From an uncultured Ligilactobacillus sp. (GTDB taxonomy: Bacteria > Bacillota > Bacilli > Lactobacillales > Lactobacillaceae): DNA of 13,207 bases. The notes beneath the pieces were generated by a model that saw only the letters and a program-made list of their open reading frames with translations, ran no database searches and had not been told where the DNA came from. The stretch covers positions 1-13,207 of the forward strand of contig CAKPZY010000048.1 in NCBI GenBank assembly GCA_934215475.1. The letters run 5' to 3'. The position numbers and the translations under genes were made by a program. Below are positions 5,433 through 12,241 of the stretch, one piece after another (the first letter of the stretch is position 1; every line of letters starts with the position of its first letter).

Positions 5433-6491
5433 TTAATATCCAAACTTTTTACTGTTTAATTTCTGATGAAACTCAGGATCCTTCGGTTGCGTTGGATCGA
5501 TGCCCTTTAATTCAGGAACCAACGCAGCCATCACTTGAAACACTAGTGGACAAATAAAGGTTTCAAATTCTGGTACAACTGTAACTCCGTATCCAAATCG
5601 ATCGACCCTTTTTTCCTGTGAAAAATCAACTGTATAGATTTTATCCGTCCATTGTCCTAAAACTTCACGAATTTTTTTGATTCGCTTTTCTGTTCCGTTA
5701 TCCATGATGAAAATTGTTGATTTTTCGTCGACTGCATTATAAATACCATGAACAAACTCATCAAATTCGTACCCTGTAACAGGAACTTGACATGTCTCCA
5801 ACAATTTAAGCGCACTTTCTAAAGTGTCGCCATAAAGAGAAGCAGGTCCTACAATGCGAATATTATCAGCTTTACTTAATCTTTCACGGTTTTCTGTCAC
5901 CCAATGAACTGCTCTTTTCAAGGCCTCCAGAAAAACATCCAAGACACTGTCGATTGCTTGCATATCCTGGTCGAATTGCTGCTGATCTACCGTATGATTG
6001 CCTATACCAATATATTCGGCTAGTAATAATAGGTTCATTTTTGTGGCATAATAACCCTTGGTTCTTGCACCAGCTTTTTCTTCACCAATATTGACCGTAA
6101 AGATCTCGTCAGCAATTGAATCCAGATAAGTATCCTTTTCACCACACATCGTTGCTACGGTGCAACCAGCTTTTTTTGCAAGATTCATTGCATCATATGT
6201 CGATAGACTACTACCGCCTTGCGAAATACCTACAAAAAGACAATGCCTGTTTGAATTTCTTAATAATTCGGGAGTAACTTGAAAAGGATAATAAGATGCA
6301 ACTCTAATTCCGCTCCTTTTCCGCATCAGTTGGGCCATTTGTGTCCCAGAATGAAAACTAGTGCCAGAGCCAACCACGATTACTTGCGTATAACCTTGTT
6401 CCGCGATATTTTCAAATAACTCTTGCGATCCTGCAATTATTTTACGCAACTGAGCAGGTGTTTCTTTTAAATATTGTTGAATCAGATTCAT
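5433..6491 (-). CDS. SIS-domain sugar isomerase/deglycase (GfrE- or GlmS-isomerase-like)
   Basis: A 352-residue protein with two SIS domains, the fold that binds and isomerises phosphosugars. Domain 1 has V-V-G-S-G-T-S-F-H-S-G (39-49) and G-I-S-Q-G-G-S-S (88-95), the phosphate-binding serines, and E-K-A-G-A-R-T-K-G-Y (138-147). Domain 2 has G-P-A-S-L-Y-G and the Y-E-F-D-E-F-V-H-G segment whose acid/His pair sits at the active site in relatives. It lacks the GlmS glutaminase domain. Beside a mannose-type PTS and a second SIS gene, the likely job is cleaving a phosphorylated amino-sugar conjugate, as GfrE does with glucoselysine-6-phosphate. That substrate is inference. Start: an in-frame ATG at 6515 exists, but GGAGG lies 7 bases before ATG 6491. 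A terminator-like hairpin stands 24 bases upstream, so expression may depend on read-through. Confidence 0.85.
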   Translation of the reverse strand: MNLIQQYLKETPAQLRKIIAGSQELFENIAEQGYTQVIVVGSGTSFHSGTQMAQLMRKRSGIRVASYYPFQVTPELLRNSNRHCLFVGISQGGSSLSTYDAMNLAKKAGCTVATMCGEKDTYLDSIADEIFTVNIGEEKAGARTKGYYATKMNLLLLAEYIGIGNHTVDQQQFDQDMQAIDSVLDVFLEALKRAVHWVTENRERLSKADNIRIVGPASLYGDTLESALKLLETCQVPVTGYEFDEFVHGIYNAVDEKSTIFIMDNGTEKRIKKIREVLGQWTDKIYTVDFSQEKRVDRFGYGVTVVPEFETFICPLVFQVMAALVPELKGIDPTQPKDPEFHQKLNSKKFGY

Positions 6492-6514
6492 TTCAATACC
6501 TCCATGCTTCGTCA

Positions 6515-6555
6515 TAAAAAAGCGTGGGAAAAGAATTAACGTTCTCTTCCTACGC
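6515..6555 (-). terminator. Hairpin with T tract inside the operon (attenuator-like)
   Basis: On the minus strand GCGT-a-GGAAGAGA (6555-6542) pairs with TCTTTTCC-c-ACGC (about 6533-6522) and runs into TTTTTT (6521-6516). It lies between the SIS relic and the binding site of the next SIS gene, with no room for a promoter between, so it should reduce distal expression. Confidence 0.65.
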
Positions 6556-6563
6556 CGTCTTAT

Positions 6564-6803
6564 CTAATATTTTACTTTCCACATATAATGTCTGTCATTA
6601 TAATCTTGACCAACAACGTATAAAATTTCACGTATATACACGTTATTTAAAATTGACGAGCATAATACATGGTTAAAGTATTCAGCAACCTCACTGCAAA
6701 GTCTGTCTAACCCAAGCAAATTGCTGTCAAGCAGATAGATCTTATCTCCACCATACCACCTTAAGAACTTCACAGCCCGTTCATCAACTGATAGATTTTT
6801 CAC
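6564..6803 (-). pseudogene. C-terminal fragment of a third SIS-domain gene
   Basis: The 79-codon open stretch aligns with the last 75 residues of the FrlB-like SIS protein encoded upstream: V-D-E-R-A-V-K-F-L-R against L-D-S-R-A-L-T-F-L-Q, A-E-Y-F-N against I-D-Y-F-N, and the shared ending R-H-Y-M-W-K-V-K-Y against R-R-Y-M-W-K-L-E-Y. Both SIS phosphate-binding motifs are absent. Weak similarity continues a few codons before the nominal GTG start, and no ribosome binding site is seen. It is best read as the residue of a duplicated and then deleted paralog. Confidence 0.75.
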
Positions 6804-6848
6804 AGTCGAGATTAACTTTATAGTCGTAGGATGAGGCTTGCAAGTTTA

Positions 6849-7826
6849 TTAATACTCAAGTTTCCACATATAACGACGTTTTGTCACAGGATGTTTCCTT
6901 GCTGTGGCTAATGCCTCCGCATAAACGCGCATTACGCCGGTCAACAGCATTGGGTTGAAATAGTCAATAACCTCTTCACTTGCGATTGAAGCCAAACCGT
7001 AATCTTTAGCATCAATGTTAGTAATCTTAGCATCAAATCTTTGTAAGAATGTCAAGGCACGAGAGTCCAAGTGACGTGTCTTGCCATCGTTCATCAACAA
7101 CAAATATGGTGCATTTTTTTCAGTCATTTCGAAAGGCCCATGAAAGTATTCGCCAGTGTGAACAGTTGGAGCAGCGATCCATTGCATTTCCATAAGTAGG
7201 AATGATGCCGTTGAATATGCAACTCCCAATGATGCACCACTACTTAAAACGTAAATTGTCTTTTCGTCTTTATATCTTTCACCAAATTCTTTAGCAGAAG
7301 GGCCAACGGATTTAACAGCCTCTTCAATCAAATCTGGCAATGCGTCAAAAGCTTTTTGTACCTCTTCATAATGAGCATATCCTTCAAACTCCTTAACGAC
7401 CTCAATAGCCAGTGCTAAGCAATAGGACATTTTTTCTACTTTGGCAGCATAATTTGCCTGGAATCCATGAATAACTTTATATTGGGCTTCTTTAACAATC
7501 GGTGCATTTTCATCATTTGAAAGTGTAACAACATGTGCGCCTAACTCATGTGCTTTCTTTGTGGCAGCCACAGACTCGGGTGTGGTACCGCCAAGTGAAG
7601 CAGTAATAACGATTGTTTGTGCGTTTATGCCTTGTGGAGTATCATAGTTAAACTCATTTGCAGTCATGAGTGATGTCAAAATCTTTGTACTTTCATGGGA
7701 AACAAAATAAAAACCAGGGTAAAGGTCAGCCATTGAAGCACCGCAACCAACAAACAATACGCGATCGACGTCCTTTTGTTTACCTTTGATATCACCAACA
7801 ATAGTTTTAATTTGTTCAAAATCCAT
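6849..7826 (-). CDS. FrlB/GfrF-like SIS-domain phosphosugar deglycase
   Basis: A 325-residue two-SIS-domain protein resembling FrlB, which splits fructoselysine-6-phosphate into glucose-6-phosphate and lysine, and its relatives GfrF and FraB. Seen: L-F-V-G-C-G-A-S (24-31), A-N-E-F (56-59), T-A-S-L-G-G-T-T-P-E (75-84), T-L-S-N-D-E-N-A-P-I (101-110), and in domain 2 H-T-G-E-Y-F-H-G-P-F-E, matching the G-E-F-R-H-G-P-L-E active-site strand of FrlB. The ending R-R-Y-M-W-K-L-E-Y matches FrlB's R-R-Y-Y-G-G-L-V-E-Y. Start ATG 7826 is chosen over 7865 because AGGAGGC-type sequence (GGAGG, 9 bases away) precedes it. It lies 80 bases after IID in the same transcript. Family call is strong; the exact conjugate is not known. 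Confidence 0.85.
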   Translation of the reverse strand: MDFEQIKTIVGDIKGKQKDVDRVLFVGCGASMADLYPGFYFVSHESTKILTSLMTANEFNYDTPQGINAQTIVITASLGGTTPESVAATKKAHELGAHVVTLSNDENAPIVKEAQYKVIHGFQANYAAKVEKMSYCLALAIEVVKEFEGYAHYEEVQKAFDALPDLIEEAVKSVGPSAKEFGERYKDEKTIYVLSSGASLGVAYSTASFLLMEMQWIAAPTVHTGEYFHGPFEMTEKNAPYLLLMNDGKTRHLDSRALTFLQRFDAKITNIDAKDYGLASIASEEVIDYFNPMLLTGVMRVYAEALATARKHPVTKRRYMWKLEY

Positions 7827-7906
7827 AATATAAAGCCTCCAATTAAATAAATTTTTAACAGTCACTTATAAATAAAACACTAATCTGTTATAGGTATATA
7901 CTCTTT

Positions 7907-8746
7907 TTAGCTTATAATCTTAAAATAACTGAGTATAAAAGAAATAACTACAGCAGCTATTAATATAAGGTTACTGTTTATTTTTTTGTTAAGTAGCCAA
8001 TAAAACAAGCCCGTAAGTCCTAAAGAAAGTGCTTGAGGTAGAAGTGAATCAAATAACTTTTGAAGTTTATAACCTTCCCCTCCAGATGGAATCACTATTC
8101 CTGTTTTCAGGTTTACCATGCTTGCCACCATAGCTCCTACAAGCATTAAACCGATAACGTTTATAGCAAACATTAATTTATCCATTAACCCATTTTCATA
8201 AATCTTTGTTAGATATTTATTTCCTGCATTATAACCAAAGAAAGTCCCAAAATATTGACATCCCATTGCGGGAATATTATATAAAAGAAAAGCTAATATT
8301 GGACCTAAAATTGATCCATTAACTGCCAATGAAGCTCCTAATCCAAAGCAAATAATTCTCCAAGTCCCTTGGAAAATTGAATCCCCAATACCTGCCATTG
8401 GGCCCATAAGACTTGTTTTCATAGCGTTTATTGATTCAACATTAAAACTATCTTCATGGTTTGCATGTTCTTCTTCCATTGCTCCAAGTATTCCAAGAAC
8501 AAAGGTGTTAACGTACATATTATTATTAAAAAAAACCATATGTCTCTTATAAGCTTTCTTTTTTTCTTCAGGCTCATCTCTATATAGCTTATCCAAGAAG
8601 GGAGCCATTGAATACATACATCCTAAGTTCATTTGTCGTTCAAAATTCCAAGAACCTTGAATAGTAAAATTTCTAAAAAACATTCGATATAATTCTTTTT
8701 TCTCTATTTTTTTGTTAGAAGATGATGTTTTCGTAGAATCCGACAT
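7907..8746 (-). CDS. PTS mannose/fructose/sorbose family IID component
   Basis: A 279-residue membrane subunit that works with IIC to carry sugar across the membrane while IIA/IIB phosphorylate it. The family signature Q-G-S-W-N-F-E-R-Q-M-N-L-G (about 30-42), the M-K-T-S-L-M-G-P-M-A-G-I-G-D-S-I segment (about 109-124), and C-terminal hydrophobic helices (about 130-165, 195-215, 255-278) are all present. Length is normal. AGGGGGG lies 5-11 bases upstream of the ATG. The IIC gene ends 11 bases before this start, so the two are co-translated. IID proteins of this group occur only in mannose-type systems. Confidence 0.93.
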   Translation of the reverse strand: MSDSTKTSSSNKKIEKKELYRMFFRNFTIQGSWNFERQMNLGCMYSMAPFLDKLYRDEPEEKKKAYKRHMVFFNNNMYVNTFVLGILGAMEEEHANHEDSFNVESINAMKTSLMGPMAGIGDSIFQGTWRIICFGLGASLAVNGSILGPILAFLLYNIPAMGCQYFGTFFGYNAGNKYLTKIYENGLMDKLMFAINVIGLMLVGAMVASMVNLKTGIVIPSGGEGYKLQKLFDSLLPQALSLGLTGLFYWLLNKKINSNLILIAAVVISFILSYFKIIS

Positions 8747-8757
8747 TTCTATCCCCC

Positions 8758-9498
8758 CTATCCTTTCTCAGAATATGACCTAGTCTGCAGCAATATTAAA
8801 GCTAGTAATACAGCTATAATTGACATGCCTATCAAATCTATCTTTGAATAAGCTACGATAGCAAAACCCAATAAAAAATATACGACCATTTCTTTTGTTA
8901 CCATAGTTCTTAAAATCATCGCAAATCCTAAAGCTGGTAATACCTTTGAAACAATGGATAAAGCGTCTTGTATGTTTTGAGGAATCATTTGAATAATTGA
9001 CCCCACCGAATGAGCTCCAAAATAAATTGCAGCAAAAATAAGGACAAAATATAAAAGGCCATATAGAAATGGTCCAAGTATAACGTGAACCCTTTGTGCT
9101 GCTTTATATTGTCCCTCATCAATCAACTTATCGGCGCTATGCCCCAATTGTGCAAGAAAAATGCGGATAGCAGTGGCCACAAAAGTTCCAAGTGCAGCAA
9201 TTGGAACGGCGATTGTTAGAGCTGCACCCACATTTCCACCCTGCAAAATACAGATGGCAGTTGCAATAACTGACCCAAGGATCATATCTGGGGGTGCTGC
9301 AGCGCCTATGGCAACAGCTCCCATAAAGACTAGCTCTAAAGCGGCACCAAGTATAACACCCGTCTTAAGATCTCCTAAAACTAATCCTGTTAAGGTTCCT
9401 AATATTAAAGGCCTCTCTAGCTTCAAATTACCAAAAAGTCGTGTATCCCAAATACCAATAACACCAACTAGACCCACTAATATTGCTTTGCCCAACAT
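8758..9498 (-). CDS. PTS mannose/fructose/sorbose family IIC component
   Basis: A 246-residue polytopic permease forming the substrate pathway with IID. It is mostly hydrophobic helices. The hallmark A-A-L-E-L-V-F-M-G followed by G-A-A-A-P-P-D-M-I-L-G-S (about 52-76) is the conserved IIC core. The frame is open to 9531, but ATG 9498 with GGAGGGG six bases upstream is the family-like start (M-L-G-K-A-I-L-V). Unlike the usual tight IIB-IIC junction, 374 bases separate it from IIB. It ends 11 bases before IID. Confidence 0.93.
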   Translation of the reverse strand: MLGKAILVGLVGVIGIWDTRLFGNLKLERPLILGTLTGLVLGDLKTGVILGAALELVFMGAVAIGAAAPPDMILGSVIATAICILQGGNVGAALTIAVPIAALGTFVATAIRIFLAQLGHSADKLIDEGQYKAAQRVHVILGPFLYGLLYFVLIFAAIYFGAHSVGSIIQMIPQNIQDALSIVSKVLPALGFAMILRTMVTKEMVVYFLLGFAIVAYSKIDLIGMSIIAVLLALILLQTRSYSEKG

Positions 9499-9872
9499 GT
9501 TTTTCCCCTCCTTTTTTAAGTCTTCATTCAAAATATTTTCTGTGTTTTTATTTTCAAGTACTTTCGTAGTAGTCTTTAGTTTGGTTGGAAAATTCCCCCT
9601 ACTTGAGATGCTCTACAACCTCTTTTTAGATAAATAAATTTAAAATCTATTCTACATACCACGGTAATGGATCAAACTGGCCCTACTAGCTAATGATTGT
9701 TTAACAGGGCAAAAGCCCAATAGTACTTAAAAACTTAGATTTATGGGTTTAATTAGCATCTTCTGAATTCGATTTTCTTCGTACTTGGATATTAAAAAAA
9801 TTAAATAAAGCCAATCGTCGCAAGTTTTCGGATAGAAAAACATTTCAAACTGTGTTATTTCTCTTTAAAGAT
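9499..9872. other. Unusual 374-bp gap between IIB and IIC
   Basis: No convincing gene. The longest minus-strand frame (about 38 codons, starting M-F-F-Y-P-K-T-C) lacks a binding site and family resemblance. A short GGGC-tttt-GCCC hairpin occurs near 9704-9716. No -24/-12 element was found. Multiple scattered stops are consistent with a degraded gene, but I could not identify one. Confidence 0.4.
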
Positions 9873-10337
9873 TTAAAAATTACCTTTAAATTTTTCCTTT
9901 TTTGATGTAGGTACTTGTTGCATGTAAATTTTTACTCCTGTATTCAAAATAGCATTTGAATCTTTAAGTTCTTCATTTGTTAAATAAACTGCTGGAGTAA
10001 TTTCCTTACTTCCCGGTTTTTGTTTGATACCACCGTAATTAATCTCTTTAATAGAAGGTACAGTTTCTATTAGTTTCTTTGCTTCCTTTGTTCCTTTAAC
10101 AATAACCATTATTTTTTTATCTTTATTTTTTATTAATGTGCCTTCTAATTCATTGAAACCAATTATTGAAAGGCCAACATTTGCTGGCTTTACCAGAGAC
10201 AGAGTCATTTTTCTAAATTCGTCTTTAGCAACTTCGTCATCTAACACGATAATATAGTTCACTTTTTCAGACTGCGTCCATGCAAATACTACTTGTCCAT
10301 GTAGCAATCGGTGATCGACACGCACATGTTTTATCAT
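9873..10337 (-). CDS. PTS mannose/fructose/sorbose family IIB component
   Basis: A 154-residue cytoplasmic phosphocarrier. It takes phosphate from IIA on a histidine and hands it to the incoming sugar. The motif V-R-V-D-H-R-L-L-H-G-Q-V (5-16) contains the phosphorylated His13; family members have R-(V/I)-D-D-R-L-I-H-G-Q-V. Y-I-I-V-L-D-D-E-V-A and the N-Y-G-G-I segment are also typical. A GTG at 10349 is in frame, but it sits inside the GGGGGAG binding site. ATG 10337 gives the family start M-I-K-H-V-R-V-D. The YjbQ-like gene ends 8 bases before this start, so coupling is likely. Confidence 0.92.
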   Translation of the reverse strand: MIKHVRVDHRLLHGQVVFAWTQSEKVNYIIVLDDEVAKDEFRKMTLSLVKPANVGLSIIGFNELEGTLIKNKDKKIMVIVKGTKEAKKLIETVPSIKEINYGGIKQKPGSKEITPAVYLTNEELKDSNAILNTGVKIYMQQVPTSKKEKFKGNF

Positions 10338-10345
10338 TCGTGTTC

Positions 10346-10774
10346 TCACTCCCCCATAATTTGAACAAATAATTGACGTGGCTGAGGACCATCATATTCT
10401 GCAAAATAAATATCTTGGACATGCCCGATTTTTAGCTTCCCATTTACAACAGGAAACATACAGTTATAACCAGAGAGCATAGATTTCAGATGGCAAGGAG
10501 CATTGCTACCTGTAGCTCCATAATCTGGAAGAAAGTGAGCATGGAGATAATTAGACTTTACAGGAGCGATCTTTTCTAGGAGCTCCAATATGTCAACCTC
10601 AACGTCCTCGTAACCTTCGTTTACGATGATTCCAGTCGTAGTATGCCCACTTACAATAAAAACCATGCCATTTTGTATTGGACTTTCAGCGACGATTTTC
10701 TTAATTTTACTTGTAATTTTTTGCAATTCAATTCGATCTTTAGATTCAACAGTCAGTTGATGGAAATCAATCAT
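10346..10774 (-). CDS. YjbQ/UPF0047 family protein
   Basis: A 142-residue protein of the family sometimes named secondary thiamine-phosphate synthase YjbQ (PF01894). The physiological role is unsettled. Family marks are S-G-H-T-T-T-G-I-I-V-N-E-G (about 42-54), H-F-L-P-D-Y-G-A-T-G-S-N-A-P-C-H-L-K-S (about 80-98), and Q-D-I-Y-F-A-E-Y-D-G-P, matching the usual W-Q-x-I-F-L-x-E-x-D-G-P. The final arginine motif is altered to Q-P-R-Q. Conserved histidines suggest a metal or phosphate site. Start ATG 10774 has AAAGGAAG six bases before it and overlaps the amidohydrolase stop by 8 bases, implying coupled translation. Its location within a PTS operon suggests a role in the same pathway rather than thiamine synthesis. 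Confidence 0.88.
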   Translation of the reverse strand: MIDFHQLTVESKDRIELQKITSKIKKIVAESPIQNGMVFIVSGHTTTGIIVNEGYEDVEVDILELLEKIAPVKSNYLHAHFLPDYGATGSNAPCHLKSMLSGYNCMFPVVNGKLKIGHVQDIYFAEYDGPQPRQLFVQIMGE

Positions 10775-11627
10775 ACTGATCTTCCTTTCCCAAAAAACGT
10801 AACGCATTTTTATATAAAATTTTGTCGTTCGTCAATTTCCTAAAACCTAAGTCGTAAAATGCTGGCAGAAGTAAGGTAGCTCTTTGTCTAGGAGCATTTG
10901 TGCCAAACATAACTTTATTCCTTAAATTCCGCTCAATCCACAATGGTCCCATATTTACCTGGAAGACTTGATGATAAAAGTCTTCTGCATTATCCATTTG
11001 GAGAATAGAGATGTCCGTATAGACATTAGGATATTTCAAAAGTAAAGCAATAACATCATGGGTCCATGGCCACCCGAAGTGTGAGAGATCTATTCTTAGG
11101 TCAGGGAACTCCAATGCAACATCTTCAAAATTTAATGGCTTAGAATATTTCATAGGAGCGTCTTTTTGCCAGGTTAAACCGCTATGAAAAATTACAGGCT
11201 TGTTGTATTTCAAACAAATTCTATAAAGTTTTTTGAGTAGTGGATCATTTGGATAAATTTTAAGTTTAGAGGTATGAACATGTAAGCCTGCTAATCCCAG
11301 TTTAGTAAAGCAATACTCTAACTGTTCCGAAGCATCTGAATCTCTGGGATCAACACTAGCAAAGCCTACAAATCTTTGCGGATAACAGGCGACTATTTTT
11401 TTTATCTGTTCATTTGTAATAATCATGTCGTGAGAAGAATTAGAAATGGCTTCTGGCAGCAACACTGCTAAATCAACTTTGTTATAATCCATTTCTTTAA
11501 TCATTACTTTAGCCGGTTTAACACCTTGTTTATCAGTGCAATATTGACTTTTGCGCATTTTAAGTTCTTTTTCTCCATCCAAACCTTCTTGTATATATAT
11601 TGGATGATTATTAATATCAATAATCAA
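10767..11627 (-). CDS. Amidohydrolase-2 family TIM-barrel protein with altered metal ligands
   Basis: About 286 residues with the layout of the amidohydrolase-2 (PF04909) fold, whose members hydrolyse or decarboxylate carboxylated compounds at a metal centre. Visible: V-G-F-A-S-V-D-P-R (about 87-95), G-L-H-V-H (114-118), P-V-I-F-H-S-G (144-150, His148), L-S-H-F-G-W-P (181-187, His183) and F-G-T-N-A-P (241-246). The usual N-terminal D-x-H-x-H is D-I-N-N-H (4-8), lacking the first His, and the catalytic Asp of F-G-S-D is Asn244. Metal binding and activity may therefore differ. Start: AGGAGG lies only 2 bases before ATG 11633 but 8 bases before TTG 11627, which would begin M-I-I-D as family members do. 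I prefer the TTG. It overlaps the YjbQ gene and follows IIA by about 100 bases. Confidence 0.82.
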   Translation of the reverse strand: MIIDINNHPIYIQEGLDGEKELKMRKSQYCTDKQGVKPAKVMIKEMDYNKVDLAVLLPEAISNSSHDMIITNEQIKKIVACYPQRFVGFASVDPRDSDASEQLEYCFTKLGLAGLHVHTSKLKIYPNDPLLKKLYRICLKYNKPVIFHSGLTWQKDAPMKYSKPLNFEDVALEFPDLRIDLSHFGWPWTHDVIALLLKYPNVYTDISILQMDNAEDFYHQVFQVNMGPLWIERNLRNKVMFGTNAPRQRATLLLPAFYDLGFRKLTNDKILYKNALRFLGKEDQYD

Positions 11628-11731
11628 AATCATTTCCTCCTATCTAAATAAATTAAAAAGCTAATGCACATCATCCTGTAGCAAGATTATTTTTCACAAT
11701 TTTTAATACCTCAATTTTTACTAATGATTGC

Positions 11732-12136
11732 TTATTTATTAGTAATGTCAGGAATTAAGTCATTAACTAGTAATATGCCTTTTTTACCAGTTTCAACAGC
11801 TTCCAAAATATCTTTTTTTCGTACATTCTCACCATAATTTGCTAAAGTAATTATTAATGGAAAGTTCATTCCTGTTACTAAATATACATTTTGGTAACTG
11901 TTCAACAGCTGAGTTAGTTCATTATTAACCGATCCGCCAAGAACATCAGTTACAATAATAATAGTTTCATTTTTTACATTTTTAACTATCTTTTTAATAT
12001 CTTCTATAAATTCATCTCCTGGACTAGTATTGTAAGCCTCGTATGCCACAACATTTGCTTGTTTGCCAGAAATCATTTCTAAAGTATCCTTCATCCCCTT
12101 TGCTAATTTTCCATGGCTAGCTAAGATTAGCTTCAA
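11732..12136 (-). CDS. PTS mannose/fructose/sorbose family IIA component
   Basis: A cytoplasmic phosphocarrier of about 134 residues that accepts phosphate from HPr. L-I-L-A-S-H-G-K-L-A-K-G carries the phosphorylated histidine (His8 from the TTG start). T-D-V-L-G-G-S-V-N-N-E (about 63-73) and V-T-G-M-N-F-P-L (about 87-94) are standard IIA(Man) elements. Start: GTG 12145 lies right against the GAGGGGGGA binding site, while TTG 12136 is 8-9 bases from it and gives the family-like M-K-L-I-L-A-S-H-G, so TTG is favoured. It is the first gene after the sigma-54 promoter at 12188-12203, with a leader of about 40 nt. Confidence 0.9.
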   Translation of the reverse strand: MKLILASHGKLAKGMKDTLEMISGKQANVVAYEAYNTSPGDEFIEDIKKIVKNVKNETIIIVTDVLGGSVNNELTQLLNSYQNVYLVTGMNFPLIITLANYGENVRKKDILEAVETGKKGILLVNDLIPDITNK

Positions 12137-12187
12137 ATCTATCACTCCCCCCTCTAATTTCTCTGTCTTCCTTACACTTATTTATGT

Positions 12188-12203
12188 AGCAAAAAGCGTG
12201 CCA
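12188..12203 (-). promoter_or_regulatory. Sigma-54 (-24/-12) promoter of the PTS operon
   Basis: On the minus strand TGGCACG (12203-12197), four bases (cttt) and TTGCT (12192-12188) match the RpoN consensus TGGCACG-N4-TTGCW completely. The start would be near 12177, about 40 bases before the IIA start. A LevR-type activator is encoded directly upstream, as expected for sigma-54-controlled mannose-type PTS operons. The -24 element forms part of the activator gene's terminator stem. Confidence 0.92.
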
Positions 12204-12221
12204 CATTTTGTGGCACGCTTT
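12191..12221 (-). terminator. Intrinsic terminator of the activator gene, overlapping the sigma-54 promoter
   Basis: AAAGCGTGCCACA (12193-12205) and TGTGGCACGCTTT (12209-12221) form a perfect 13-bp stem with a 3-base loop. Read on the minus strand it ends in five T. It lies 21 bases beyond the activator stop codon. Confidence 0.85.
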
Positions 12222-12241
12222 ATTAATTATTATTTTTTATT

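Noticed and set aside
9161..9637. Plus-strand 158-codon open frame
   Set aside because: It lies antisense to the well-supported IIC gene, and its A/P/T-rich product looks like a shadow translation.
9641..9700. Short minus-strand peptide Q-F-D-P-L-P-W-Y-V-E as a decayed gene end in the IIB-IIC gap
   Set aside because: Eleven codons between stops is too little to support homology.
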